DNA of 35,176 nt, from NCBI GenBank assembly GCA_903935205.1, contig CAIZQU010000016.1:1-35176 (forward strand), written 5' to 3'. A program made the position numbers and the translations under genes. Of this stretch, positions 7,486 through 17,000 are shown one piece after another (position 1 is the first letter of the stretch; each line of letters opens with the position of its first letter). Under the pieces are notes generated by a model. That model was not told where the DNA came from. It ran no database searches and saw nothing but the letters and a program-made list of their open reading frames with translations. The DNA is from an uncultured cyanobacterium (GTDB lineage: Bacteria > Cyanobacteriota > Cyanobacteriia > PCC-6307 > Cyanobiaceae).

Positions 7486-9030
7486 ATGTCCTCCCCTGCT
7501 CCCCTCGCTGACCAGCTCGATCTGCTGATCCGCTCTCGCACGGCCATCCTCTGGATCCGCAGCCTTGAGGAGGAGCGTGTGGAAGCCCTGCTGGAGCGGG
7601 TGGCCTCACGGCTGGGTGGCCGGCTGCTGTTGCGTTGGGATTTCATCGGCGGTTTGCGCGGTGCCGTCGGCCGTGACGGCGAAGCGAGCCGCAATCCACT
7701 GGCTGCGCTCGATCTGCTCAGCGGCTTGCCGGCGGAGCAGGGAGCGATCCTGCTGCTCAAGGATTTTCACCGCTATGCCGAGGACGCGGGCATCTGCCGG
7801 CGCCTGCGCAATCTCGCCACTGAGCTGCGTCAGCGGCCCCACACGGTGGTGATCACCGCCCCGGAGTGGCGCATCCCGGCCGAGCTGGAGGACGCGATCA
7901 GTCTTCTCGATCTGCCCCTGCCCGATGGTCGCGAAATCGCAGGGTTGTTGCAGGAGATCGCCGCCGCCTGCGGTGAGCCGTTGTCGCCCCAGCTGCTGGA
8001 AGACCTGGCAACGGCCTGCCATGGTTTGAGTGAGCAGCGGGTCCGCCAACTGGCGGCCCGGGCCCTGGCGAGGCGGGGGCGGCTGGGGGAGGCGGATCTG
8101 GCGGAGGTGCTGGAGGAGAAACGCCAGGTGATCGCCCGCAGCGAGCTGCTTGAGTACTGCCCGAGCGAGGCCACCCCGGCCGATATCGGTGGATTGGAGT
8201 CTCTCAAGGCATGGCTGGAGCAGCGCCATCGGGCCTTCAGTGAGGAAGCCCGCCGCTACGGGTTGCCCCTGCCCCGCGGCGTTCTGCTGGTCGGTCCCCA
8301 GGGCACCGGCAAGAGTCTCACCGCCAAGGCGATCGCTCACAGCTGGGGCATGCCCCTGCTTCGGCTCGACGTGGGTCGCCTGTTCGCCGGGCTGGTGGGC
8401 GCCAGCGAGGCCCGTACCCGCGAGATGATTCTGCGGGCTGAGGCGATGGCCCCCTGCGTGCTCTGGATCGATGAGATCGACAAGGGTTTCGGGCTGGGGG
8501 TGGGTGGGGGTGGAGATGGCCGCAGCGACGGCGGCACCAGCCAGCGGGTGCTGGCCAGCCTGCTGACCTGGATGGCGGAGAAGAGCAGTGCCGTGTTCGT
8601 GGTCGCCACGGCCAACGCGGTCGAGCGGCTGCCGGCCGAACTGCTGCGCAAGGGACGCTTTGATGAGATCTTCCTGCTCGAACTTCCCCAGCGCCTGGAG
8701 CGGCGTGCCATCCTCGATCTGCAGTTGCGCCGCCGCCGGCCCGAGCACCGCATCGGTCTGGATGTGCTGGTCGATCGCACCGATGGCTTTTCCGGAGCCG
8801 AACTGGAGCAGACGGTGATCGAAGCGATGCACCTGGCCTTCGGTGAGGGCCGCGAGCTCGGCGAGTCGGATCTGATCGCCGCCGCCAGTCAGGTGGTGCC
8901 CCTGTCCCGTACGGCGCGGGAGCAGCTGGAGGCCCTGCGCCAATGGGCCCGTGGAGGCAGGGCCCGCCCGGCGTCTGCGCCGCCAGGCGAGGCGGGCAGT
9001 TCCTTTGATCCTTCGTCAGTGGCTGACTGA
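7486..9030 (+). CDS. ycf46: AAA+ ATPase Ycf46
   Basis: A 514-residue AAA+ protein of the Ycf46 family, encoded in cyanobacteria and in red-algal plastids. The N-terminal half (DQLDLLIRSRTAILWIRSLE, LLRWDFIGGL, LLKDFHRYAED) is the family-specific regulatory part. The C-terminal ATPase has Walker A GPQGTGKS at about residues 270-277, Walker B CVLWIDEIDK at about 324-333, a sensor-1-like VVATANAVERLPAELLRKGR with arginine finger, and FSGAELEQTVIEAM (sensor 2 region). A role in photosynthesis or CO2-uptake regulation has been suggested for the Synechocystis homologue; this is recollection and not evident from the sequence. It is the last gene of the plus-strand run, 15 bases after DUF177, and converges with the HpsJ-like gene. 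Confidence 0.9.
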   Translation: MSSPAPLADQLDLLIRSRTAILWIRSLEEERVEALLERVASRLGGRLLLRWDFIGGLRGAVGRDGEASRNPLAALDLLSGLPAEQGAILLLKDFHRYAEDAGICRRLRNLATELRQRPHTVVITAPEWRIPAELEDAISLLDLPLPDGREIAGLLQEIAAACGEPLSPQLLEDLATACHGLSEQRVRQLAARALARRGRLGEADLAEVLEEKRQVIARSELLEYCPSEATPADIGGLESLKAWLEQRHRAFSEEARRYGLPLPRGVLLVGPQGTGKSLTAKAIAHSWGMPLLRLDVGRLFAGLVGASEARTREMILRAEAMAPCVLWIDEIDKGFGLGVGGGGDGRSDGGTSQRVLASLLTWMAEKSSAVFVVATANAVERLPAELLRKGRFDEIFLLELPQRLERRAILDLQLRRRRPEHRIGLDVLVDRTDGFSGAELEQTVIEAMHLAFGEGRELGESDLIAAASQVVPLSRTAREQLEALRQWARGGRARPASAPPGEAGSSFDPSSVAD

Positions 9031-9111
9031 CCGGTCCACCCCGAACGGCCTGTGGAGAGGGCTGCGGCAGGCGGTTCAGGCCGGTGGGCGGGGCGATGGT
9101 GCCGGGATCGA

Positions 9112-10695
9112 TCAGGCAGGCCCGGATCGCTTGTCGTCCTGGTTGGGCTCGTTCCGCTCGGCTTTGCGGTTCTCGGGATCCGCAGGCCTGGTTCCTGCTG
9201 GATCATCCTGGGGGTGGCCATCGGCCGCGGCCTGATCCTCCGCGAACTGGGTTGCGAAGAGCTCCAGGGCCTTTCGCGCCTTGCGCAGCTGCCGCTGCGA
9301 TGGCCTCTGACGCCAGCGCCATGGCGCCATCGAGGATTCAGCCCCTGGGACCGGTACGAAGCTGTCGATGTTGCGGGCGAAGGATTCCATCGCGACCCGC
9401 ATCCGCTCCTGATTGCGGCGGATGCGTCGCCGATCCCAGGCCGACGGCCTCGCTGGCTCGCCTATGCCATCGCTCGGATCCGACCATTCATCGTGGGTGA
9501 GTTCCTCCTCATCCGGATCCACCGGGGAGAGGCGATCGAGCCGAGACAGGCCCCTGAAGAGTCCGGCGGAACGCCGCCACTCCTCCGAGCGGATCTCGAC
9601 GGCCCCCTGCTCCCATGGCGCCGGGACCTGGGGCTCGGGAAGTGGTTGGCTCAGGCGCTCAAGCATGGCCGCCTCCTGTTGCCGCTCCTGTTCCTGCCGC
9701 TGGCGCTCGGCCTTGTTGCTGCTGAGCTGGAGCAGGGCTTCGGCCAAGGCGATGTACGAGGTGGCCAGGCAGGACTTCTGGAATCCCAACAAGGCCTGCA
9801 GACCGCTGGTCCTGGCGGCCTGGGGATCAGCGGTGATCGCCCAGCTGAGATAGGCGGCACTGAGGCCCATCTCCCGCAGGGAGGCAATGCGCATCCAGGC
9901 GAGCACCAACCCCACCACCGTTGCCAGCATGGCGTTCTGGATGGCGCGGCGGTTGAACTGGGCGCGGGACAGGGCTGTGTTGGTGCTGATGGTGCTGCGC
10001 ACGCGACCCCGCTCGACCTTCAGAGCCTCCGCCACCTCCCGCTGGGCCTGCTGAAGGCTGAGATTCGGGGCCGCTTTGATCTGGACCCCGGGGATGGCAT
10101 TGAGGCGCTGGCGCAGGTCATCGAGATCCTGGCTGCTGCGGACCACCGTGCTGGCCCGATCCAGCTGGCTCTCGATCGACTGCAGTTGCTCCCGGCTGAT
10201 CTCCAGCTGCTTGCTGCCCAGGGTGAGGGCGTTGCCGATGCTGGCTGGAACCATCAGCAGATGGAAGGCGCTGAGCAGAGGCAGAAGGGCAAACAGCAGG
10301 GGCAGCAAACGCCGCTCCAGTCCACTGCGCTGCAATCCACCCTGGAAAGCCACCAAAACCAGACCGACCAGCAGCAGGGGGGAGAGATCGAGGGCCTGGG
10401 AGATGTAGTGGAGCCGGGTGCCTATCTCCCGCAGCAGCGGTGATCTGAGCAGTCCGAGCATTTCGCAGAGCCATACGCCAAGCAGGCCGTAGCCGGCCAG
10501 GCGCAGGTGCACCAACGAGAATCTCAGGCCGACCAGATCGGCCACGGGAAGCGCTGAGGGGGCACGGCCCTGGTCCTCCTCGGCCGGTGGCTGGCTCTGG
10601 AGATCGGCTGGGGAGGGGGGATCGGTGGGGCTGATCGGCTGCGCTCGGGATGTCTCTGGACGTGGGGTGGCGTTGTCGCCCACGGAAAAGGCCAC
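9112..10695 (-). CDS. HpsJ-like membrane protein (tentative)
   Basis: A 527-residue protein with a GTG start (GTG GCC TTT...). A polar Pro-rich N-terminus is followed by hydrophobic segments at roughly residues 60-150 (SPLLLVGLVLVAFQGGL, LLPLLFALLPLLSAFHLLM). Next is a coiled-coil-prone stretch (QLEISREQLQSIESQLDRAS, DLDDLRQRLNAIPG) and another membrane segment (NAMLATVVGLVLAWMRI). This order matches the cyanobacterial HpsJ family, linked to hormogonium polysaccharide and exosortase-associated loci. The C-terminal 200 residues are charged and low in complexity, with no recognised domain. It converges with ycf46 and diverges from the giant adhesin gene. I am confident it is an integral membrane protein and less sure of the family name. 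Confidence 0.6.
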   Translation of the reverse strand: MAFSVGDNATPRPETSRAQPISPTDPPSPADLQSQPPAEEDQGRAPSALPVADLVGLRFSLVHLRLAGYGLLGVWLCEMLGLLRSPLLREIGTRLHYISQALDLSPLLLVGLVLVAFQGGLQRSGLERRLLPLLFALLPLLSAFHLLMVPASIGNALTLGSKQLEISREQLQSIESQLDRASTVVRSSQDLDDLRQRLNAIPGVQIKAAPNLSLQQAQREVAEALKVERGRVRSTISTNTALSRAQFNRRAIQNAMLATVVGLVLAWMRIASLREMGLSAAYLSWAITADPQAARTSGLQALLGFQKSCLATSYIALAEALLQLSSNKAERQRQEQERQQEAAMLERLSQPLPEPQVPAPWEQGAVEIRSEEWRRSAGLFRGLSRLDRLSPVDPDEEELTHDEWSDPSDGIGEPARPSAWDRRRIRRNQERMRVAMESFARNIDSFVPVPGAESSMAPWRWRQRPSQRQLRKARKALELFATQFAEDQAAADGHPQDDPAGTRPADPENRKAERNEPNQDDKRSGPA

Positions 10696-11020
10696 ATGTT
10701 CTTTTCACCCTAGTTCTTGCCTTCGGCAAGCAGCAGCCAATCCGTGCTGGCACGAGGCCTGGGTCAGGCAGGGCTGATCGAAAACAACAGCTGATCAGCA
10801 GGAGCTGACGGGGGGCGGCCGGGGCGGACCGCCCTGCGCCGCTGAGGTTCCAGCGCAGCAGACCAGTGCAGACAGCACCCAACCGGCCACCGGATCGGAT
10901 CCGGGCCTGTAGATGCCATGTCTGTATGCGCTATATAGGTGGCATGTAGAACCTGTTCCGGCTCCTCGGTTCGGGTCCGGCTCCCCACTCCCCCTCTCCG
11001 CGGCCTCACCGCTTCCTGCC
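10696..11020. promoter_or_regulatory. Divergent intergenic region, HpsJ-like / giant adhesin
   Basis: These 325 bases lie between divergent starts. Next to the HpsJ-like GTG there is an AT-richer patch and a small perfect hairpin (cttgcc-ttc-ggcaag, 10716-10730) that would fall in its leader. Toward the adhesin gene, TATATA at 10932-10937 is a plausible -10 element that would leave a leader of about 80 bases before the ATG at 11021. No strong -35 was seen. The TATATA position argues against using the ATG at 10913 as start. Confidence 0.45.
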
Positions 11021-14000
11021 ATGGGCCTTTCCTCCGACGACCTCGCGGGTACCTCCACGGCCTCCAACGCCGCCCCCCAGCTCGTGGTCAGCGCCAGCGC
11101 CGCCACGATCCGCGAGCCAGCGGGTCTGGGCACCGCTGCCGAAGCCGTCCTGCTGTTCAGCGGAGCGGCGGTGAACCTGGGCGGCAGCGGCGAAGCCGAG
11201 CAGACGATCACCGCCCTGGTCCTGCGGGTCGAGGGGCTGCGCGACGGAGATGCCGAGCGGTTGCTGCTCGATGGCAGCGCCATTGCCCTGGGGGCCAGGG
11301 CCTGCGGCCGCACCGCCGACCATGGCCTCAGCTACGTCTTGGAGTTCAGCGACTCCCCCGATGGCAGCGCCAGCGCCACCCTCAGCGTCCAGTGCACCTT
11401 GGGTCTGGAAGCGGAGGCCTTTGCGGCCCTGGTCAATGCCATCGCTTACCAGAACACCAACAGCGACAACCCCAGCGCCGGGGTGCGCACGGTCACCATC
11501 ACCAGCCTGAGCGATTCCGGCGGCAGCCAGAGCGGCGGCAGCGACAGTTCCTTCCCCTTCATCAGCAGCACGGTCCAGCTGGTGCCGCTGAACGATGGCC
11601 CCCTGCTCGGCAGCCTGGCGCCGATCGGTCTGATCGACACGGCCGGCCAGGATGCCTTCACGACCAGCAGCGGCAGCCTCAGCGGCAGCGACCCGGAGGG
11701 CCAGGCCCTCCGCTACGGGCTGGTCGGAGCTTCCGAGCTGGGCTCCGCCGCCGCTGTGAGCTTTGAGGAGGTGGTTTACGACCTCAGCAGGGCCGGCAAC
11801 TACGGCACGCTCTATCTCAACAGCTTCACCGGCCAGTACCGTTTCCAGCCGCGCAGCGACTGGAACCTCAATGGCCAGACCAGCAGCGGCAGCGACAGCT
11901 TTGAGCTGAGCGTCAGCGATGGAATCGCCACCACCAGCCAGGCGCTGCTGGTGACCTTCAGCGGCACCCCTGATGCCACGGCTCAGTACGTGCTGGTGGA
12001 CGACAACGCCCCGGTGCTGACCAGCCAGGCCCAGGCGCTATGGGAGCAGGCCCTCAGCAATGCCAGCCGCAGCCTGGGCGATCTCATCAGCCGGGCCGAT
12101 CCTGGAGCGATCCTCGCGGCTGTGTTCGGCAACGCCGGTACCGATCCGGTGGTGTTTGCCGCTGCGATGAGCGATTTGCTGGCCAGCCTCGGCGGCAGCG
12201 GCCTGCGCATTGAGGTGGATCTGCGCAGCGATGGCGAACTCAATGGTGCCCTGGCCGCCTATGCAGCCGTGGGCCACACGGGCACGGAGCGCATCTATGT
12301 CAATGGTGACAAGATCAACAGCGGCCAGCTGGATCTCACCCTCACCACCAGCGCCCTGCTGGAGGAATTGGGCCATGCGATCGATAAGCGCCTTAATGGC
12401 GCGACCGACACCCCCGGCGATGAAGGCGAATTATTCGCCTCCCTGCTCACCGGCGTGGTGCTCAATACCGAGCAGCGCGCACTGATTGCGGCGCAGGACG
12501 ACAGCGCTGTGCTCACGATCGAGGGGGCGCAGGTAGGGGTGGAGGCGGCGGCTTCAATCCTTACCAGCAGCACCCTGGGATCTAATTACACTACTCCGCA
12601 GACAATCACGCCCCAAATCGCCGCGTCCATTCAGATCACTGTCAGCGTCGATAACACCAACAATAATGGCGCAGACCTGCTGATCGCAGCCTATCAGTCG
12701 AACTCGACTTCTGCGGCATCGTTGATCGGCTGGTCGGTCTACAATAGAGCCACAAACCTTGACGATAATTCGGCAACCGTAGCGTTCAATCTTGCTCAGT
12801 TCGATACTAGTTTGATCGCCGGAAATATTAGCACTGGTCTTTTCTTCCGCGCCTGGCAAGGTACATACAACGGAAGCAGCAGCATCAATGTCACCACTGC
12901 AACGGCCAGCGGTACGGATGCGTCAGTGGCTTTCAGGCGAAATGCCAGTACCTACACGACTGGTAGTGTCACGACTGTGCAATCCACCAGCCTTTCGAGC
13001 AGCTCTGCCACAAGGGGATGGGCTGTTAACGCAAGCGATTTGGCGTCTCCAGTCATCACCTCCATCGTTATATCCGGTGCTGACAGCGATCTTGCTGTTG
13101 GCCAGGTGATCACTGTAACCGCCAACGCTTCCGAGGCGATCACCGTTAGCGGCGTACCAAGCTTCGCGATTAATGTCGGTGGTGCGAGCAGGAGCGCGGC
13201 TTATGCATCAGGCAGCGGAACTTCTACTCTCGTTTTTAGGTATACCGTCACTCTTGGCGATTCCGACGCCTCCGGTGGAATCACCTCTGGCACCTCGGCA
13301 CTGGCTCTCAACGGCGGCACCCTCAGGGATGCCGCAGGTAACAACCTTGCGTTGACCACACCGGCTGTTACCGCAGGCACCAATGCCATCGCCGTCGATG
13401 GCAACGTACCAAGCCCCCCGGTGATTTCCACGATCACCGATAACGTTGAACTGCTGACAGGCACGGTGGCCAGTGGCGGCAGCACCAATGACACCGTACT
13501 GGCTCTCAACGGTACCGCTGAGGCGAACAGCACGGTCACCATCTTCAATGGTGCAGCCAGTCTCGGCACCGCCAACGCCAGCGGCTCCGGCACCTGGTCA
13601 TTCACCACCGCCACCCTGGTCCACGGCACCACCTATTCCTTCACCGCCACCGCCACCGATCCTGCCGGCAACGTCTCCAACGCCAGCAGCCCCTATAGCG
13701 TCAGCATCGATACCGCCGCTCCCACGATCACCGCCGGCACTCAATCCGCCCAACTTGTCGAAGCCGGAAGCGCCGGAGCCGGCACCGCTTCAGTGAGCCG
13801 CAGCCTCATTCTCTCAGACGGCACTTACAGCCCCGATGATCTCATAGCCAATGGCTGGACGGCGATCACGCCATCCCCTGTCGCCACTGCCGACGCCGAT
13901 GGCAGTGGTTATGGCTACGAGATCAAAGCCGGGCAGATTGGCTCCCAGAGCTTCATGCTCACTGGCAGCGATAGCTACATTCCAACCTCCCTTGCCCTGG

Positions 14001-17000
14001 CACTTGTTCGTGGGAGTGCGATGGGTTCACCCTCCACTTACCCAGTGGTGGTGGAGATCGCCTCCCAGGCCAATACGGGAGGCACGGTTTACTTCAGCTG
14101 GTCGGGCTTCGCCAATACCTTCCCCATCGGCAGCCAGAACAACTCCTCCAGCCGTACATCCGTGGGGCTGACCCGATTGAATGCTGCGGTTCTGCAGGCC
14201 GGCCAGACATATTTCATTCGTGTCAGAAGTAGTGGTGCAGGGCTTCTCTACTGGTCTGGAAGTTCGCCCGCGTTGCCTGGTCAGCTTAGTGGTAATGCCT
14301 ATGAAAATGCAGGCAGCATTGTCGATAAGGACCTCGAATACCAGCTCACCTATACCCTTAGCTCGACTCCGGTCTCCTACGCACAAACCGGCATTTATGG
14401 CGCGGCTACGCTGAACACCAGCACGGGTTTGTTGAGCTATGTGCTCAACAACAGCGACGTGCATACCAACGCCTTGGCTGCCGGTCAGCCCGTCAGCGAT
14501 GTGTTCACCGTGTCTGCTGTCGATACGGCCGGAAACATCACCGATACGGCTGTCTCGTTCGCGATCACCGGCGCCAATGATGCCATGACCGGCTCGGTGA
14601 CGATCACCAACACCACCAACGGCACACGCGGAACCACCACGGCCCAGCAGGGTGATCTGCTCCAGGCCGCCAACACCCTTGCCGATGTTGATGGCCTCGG
14701 CACCATTTCCTATCAGTGGCTGCGTGACGGCAGCGCTATCACTGGCGCCACCGGCAGCGCTTATGCCCTGGCCCAATCCGACGTTGGCGCGACCATCTCC
14801 GTTCGTGCCAGCCAGACCGATGCCGGCGGCAGCACGGAAACCGCCACCTCCGCTGCTACCAACGCCATCCTCAACGTTAACGATGCGCCAACCCTTGCTT
14901 CTGTGGGCAATGGCTCGCTGACGGATACGGCAGCCAACGACTCCTTTCCCACCATCGCGGGTTCGCTCCTCGGCGCCGATGTCGATCCTGGTACCACCCT
15001 CACCTATGGCATCACCGGCGGCACAGTTTCCGATGGCATCTCCACACGCGCCGGCATCTACGGCACCCTTGCGCTTGCCACTACAACCGGCGCCTACACC
15101 TACACGCCCTACACCACGGCGATCAATGGGTTGATCAGCAACACCTCCGATAGCTTCACCTTTTCCATCTCCGACGGGACCGCGACAACCACCACTGGCT
15201 TCACCGTCGATATCAGCGGCGCCAATGATGCTGCTGTGCTCAATGCCAACGGCGTTGATGTGAACGATGACTTCGTTCGTGAAGTCAGCTTCGACATCGT
15301 CAATCCACGCACGCCGGTGGCCTTCATGGCTGCTGCTACCACCAATCTCACGGACAGAGATAGCAACAGCTACAGCAGCATCAGTCTTGGCATCAGGGCT
15401 GACTTTGTGCCAAACGGAGTGGATGAAAAGCTGCTGATTCTCTCCGGCTCCACCACTGTGTCCACCATCGCTCTGGCACCCTCCAGCGGCGACGTGTATT
15501 CCGGATCCGGCACCTTCAACCTCGCCGGTGTGGACTATATCTACACCCTTGGCCAGTTGATCGATGCTCAATCCAGCCTGTATCGCACGATCAGCATCAG
15601 CCGCAGCAGCGGGTCGATGAGCACCGTCGAAGCGGAAGCCCTGCTCGACAGTTTCCACTATACCAACACAGCCACCACGCTTATCACCTCAGCGCGCCGC
15701 AGCTTTGAGCTGCGTGCCATCGATTCCGGCAACACAGGCTCCAATGACACCGATGTTGTGTTCACCCTTGGCAATGGTCCCCGCATCGATCTCGATGGCG
15801 ATGGTGCCGGCTATAACGGCGATGCCAACCATCGGCTGGTGACCTTCAGCGAAGATACCAATCCCGGCGTGAAACTTGCCACCAACGGTGGTGGATCCGG
15901 CATCAATCTCACGCCTCTCTACAGCAGCGCCTCCTACTCGCAGGTTGGCAACTTACCAGGCCTGAGCTTTAATATCGACAGTGTCAATGGCAAGTGGAGC
16001 TACGACACGGCTCACTACAGCGGTCCTGGTCTGGCTGCAGGCGCAAGCCATACCTTTGGCGTCAATTATAACTGGAGTAGCACCGACGGATCCGGCAAAT
16101 CTGGTCAACACTTCTTTGATATCATCATCACCAATAGTGGCACAACCGAGAGCCCGGTACTGGTCGCCAATTCCAATCGGCCGTTGCTTGGTGCCGCTGG
16201 ATCTCTGATCTCCGCGCAGCTTGCAGGCAGCGTGGATCGGCTCGGAATCGGCATTAATAAACCGTTGTTCACCAACAGTGGCAATGAGTTCTTCGTGATC
16301 AACGGCGCCACGAATCATCAGCAATACGTGAACGGTATCGCTGATTCCTCGATCTCCAGCGGCCGTTTCAATCTGCTCTCCTCCCCCAGCGGAGCTCTCG
16401 GGGCCCAGAATGGCACTTACGGCAGCTTCAGTTTTGGAGGGTCGAGCTACCGCTACGAGTTTGTGCTGGTTACAGCTTCGCTCAATCGCCTTTTCATTAC
16501 CAAAAATATCGGCGGTGGTAGCGGCGGCACGCTAACTTATTCCGAGGCCGAAGCGCTGATTGATTCCTACTACTACCTCAACACCAGCGACATCCCCAGC
16601 ACCAGCAACCGCACTCTCAACCTGGGTGTGTTCAGCGAAGGGCTTGGCAACAGCCCCGCCACGGCCACCATCGCCATCAGCCCTGTTAACGACGCTCCGA
16701 CCCTGGATGTCTCTGCCCCGTCCGCAACCCTCGTCGAGGCGGGCGGCATCGACAATGCGATCGGTGGGACCACCTCTGCCACGGTCAGCCTCAGCAAGGC
16801 CGATCCAGACGGCTCCATCCCCAGCTTCGACATCTCCCAGCTCAGCAACAATGGCTGGACGGTTTCTGACGCCACCTTCACCAAGATCGGCACCTACGGC
16901 TCCGCCAGCTTCGATACCAGCACGGGCCTGATCACCTACACGCTCGACAACAGCGCAGCCGCCACCCAGGCGCTCGCCGCCGGCACCGCCGTCACCGAGA

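Noticed and set aside
10913-11020. Earlier ATG for the giant adhesin at 10913
   Set aside because: It would include the TATATA element in the coding region and adds a 36-residue segment unlike the rest of the protein. The ATG at 11021 is more plausible, although this is not proven.
14027-15658. A 543-codon open frame on the minus strand inside the giant gene
   Set aside because: Same codon-register effect as the 1598-codon frame; the product is low in complexity and no promoter or terminator fits it.
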